NCBI GenBank assembly: GCA_023418375.1 | Contig: JAEZZV010000014.1 | Coordinates: forward strand, 1 to 14,783 | Direction: 5' to 3' | From: Actinomycetes bacterium | GTDB taxonomy: Bacteria; Actinomycetota; Actinomycetes; Actinomycetales; Cellulomonadaceae | DNA length: 14,783 nucleotides | Shown: positions 14,375 to 14,783 of the stretch, one piece after another | Layout of the letters: each line of letters opens with the position of its first letter | Numbering within the stretch: the stretch's first letter is position 1 | Notes under the pieces: generated by a model | What the model saw: the letters and a program-made list of their open reading frames with translations, nothing else | Databases searched by the model: none | Told to the model about the DNA's origin: nothing | Made by a program: the position numbers and the translations under genes

Positions 14375-14783
14375 CTAGCGGCTCCGACGCAGGTCGACGC
14401 CGCTCGCCAGGAGTCGGTCACGCAGCGCGACCAGCTGTTCCACCCCGACGTGCGACCAGTCGCGACCAGCCACGATGACAGTTCCCGGGCCTACCGGCAC
14501 CTGCTCGACCCCGTCGAGGTCGGGCACCTGCTCGGCCACGTACGTGACTCGTCCGACGTAGGGGTCACTGATGCGAGGCGCCTGGGCCCGGGCCGCCGCA
14601 CGATCGACGAGGGCGGACACGCGTGGCTCGAACGCGCGCGCGGTGACGGCAACCGCCTCGACCGCTGCGTCCACCGTGATGTCGGGGACGACCGCGTCGG
14701 GCAGTCGCAGCACGACGGCATTCCCGAGGGTAGGCGCGGACTCCCCGATGCGGACGTTGAACGAGAGCTCGCTCGCGTTCCAC
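14375..14783 (-). CDS. Imm52-like immunity protein, partial (N-terminus outside window)
   Basis: The minus-strand frame is open from the right edge and ends in TAG at 14375. Visible sequence begins WNASELSFNVRIGESAPTLGNAVVLRLPD, followed by a helical segment (AAVEAVAVTARAFEPRVSALVDRAAARAQ), YVGRVTYVAEQVP, and GPGTVIVAGRDW to the end. The strand 'VRIG...N(A/S)VVL.LP' followed by a Val-Thr-Tyr strand resembles Imm52-type immunity proteins of polymorphic toxin systems; the match is from memory and moderate. An in-frame GTG at 14713 exists, but the good protein sequence upstream shows it is internal. Confidence 0.55.
   Translation of the reverse strand, partial: WNASELSFNVRIGESAPTLGNAVVLRLPDAVVPDITVDAAVEAVAVTARAFEPRVSALVDRAAARAQAPRISDPYVGRVTYVAEQVPDLDGVEQVPVGPGTVIVAGRDWSHVGVEQLVALRDRLLASGVDLRRSR

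Noticed and set aside
1..14783. CRISPR array or retron/DGR structure
   Set aside because: I saw no regularly spaced repeats, reverse transcriptase motif or cas gene in any frame.

Overview
The window is high-GC DNA with long GC-rich-codon ORFs, GTG starts and a MobF relaxase/tyrosine integrase of actinobacterial type. It most likely comes from an Actinomycetota chromosome (Micrococcales would fit, but the sequence does not prove a genus). Its main structure is an integrated mobile element of about 12.4 kb inserted into the 3' half of a tRNA-Arg gene. A 43-bp direct repeat (38 bp perfect, then one mismatch, then 4 matches) lies at 807-849 and 13199-13241. The right copy is the 3' part of an intact tRNA-Arg(CCT) on the minus strand; the left copy is a tRNA remnant. 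A near-identical 20-bp tandem motif lies about 80 bp inside each end (932-951 and 13105-13124) and looks like integrase arm-binding sites.

Layout. (1) 1-806, chromosomal flank: a minus-strand SUFU-domain gene running off the left edge. (2) 807-13241, the element. Left arm: att remnant, inverted repeat and arm repeats. Left cargo: a 1094-aa helical, solenoid-like protein of unknown function; a small 88-aa ORF overlapping the next gene by ATGA; and a Shedu (SduA, DUF4263) PD-(D/E)XK defence nuclease. Middle: a minus-strand WapI-type immunity-like protein, then a hairpin-rich stretch that is a candidate oriT. Mobility module, plus strand: MobF (TrwC/TraI) relaxase-helicase, a 70-aa excisionase-like HTH protein and a tyrosine integrase, tightly packed, with xis and int overlapping. 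Right cargo, minus strand: a HEPN-motif protein and an upstream ORF whose stop overlaps the HEPN start. (3) 13242-14783, chromosomal flank: the tRNA 5' half, a transposase-like pseudogene with an in-frame TAG, a frameshifted small ORF, and a partial Imm52-like gene running off the right edge.

How it works together. The relaxase without any visible coupling protein, type IV secretion gene or replication gene makes this an integrative mobilizable element rather than a self-transmissible ICE (inference, limited to what lies between the att sites). Integrase and excisionase would move it in and out of tRNA-Arg, and the relaxase would allow transfer with a helper. Its cargo looks like a small defence island: one recognised antiphage nuclease (Shedu), a HEPN candidate RNase, an immunity-like protein, and a large uncharacterised solenoid protein that is the best candidate for something undescribed. 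Immunity-type genes (SUFU, Imm52-like) on both flanks suggest the insertion site lies in or near a polymorphic-toxin immunity locus.
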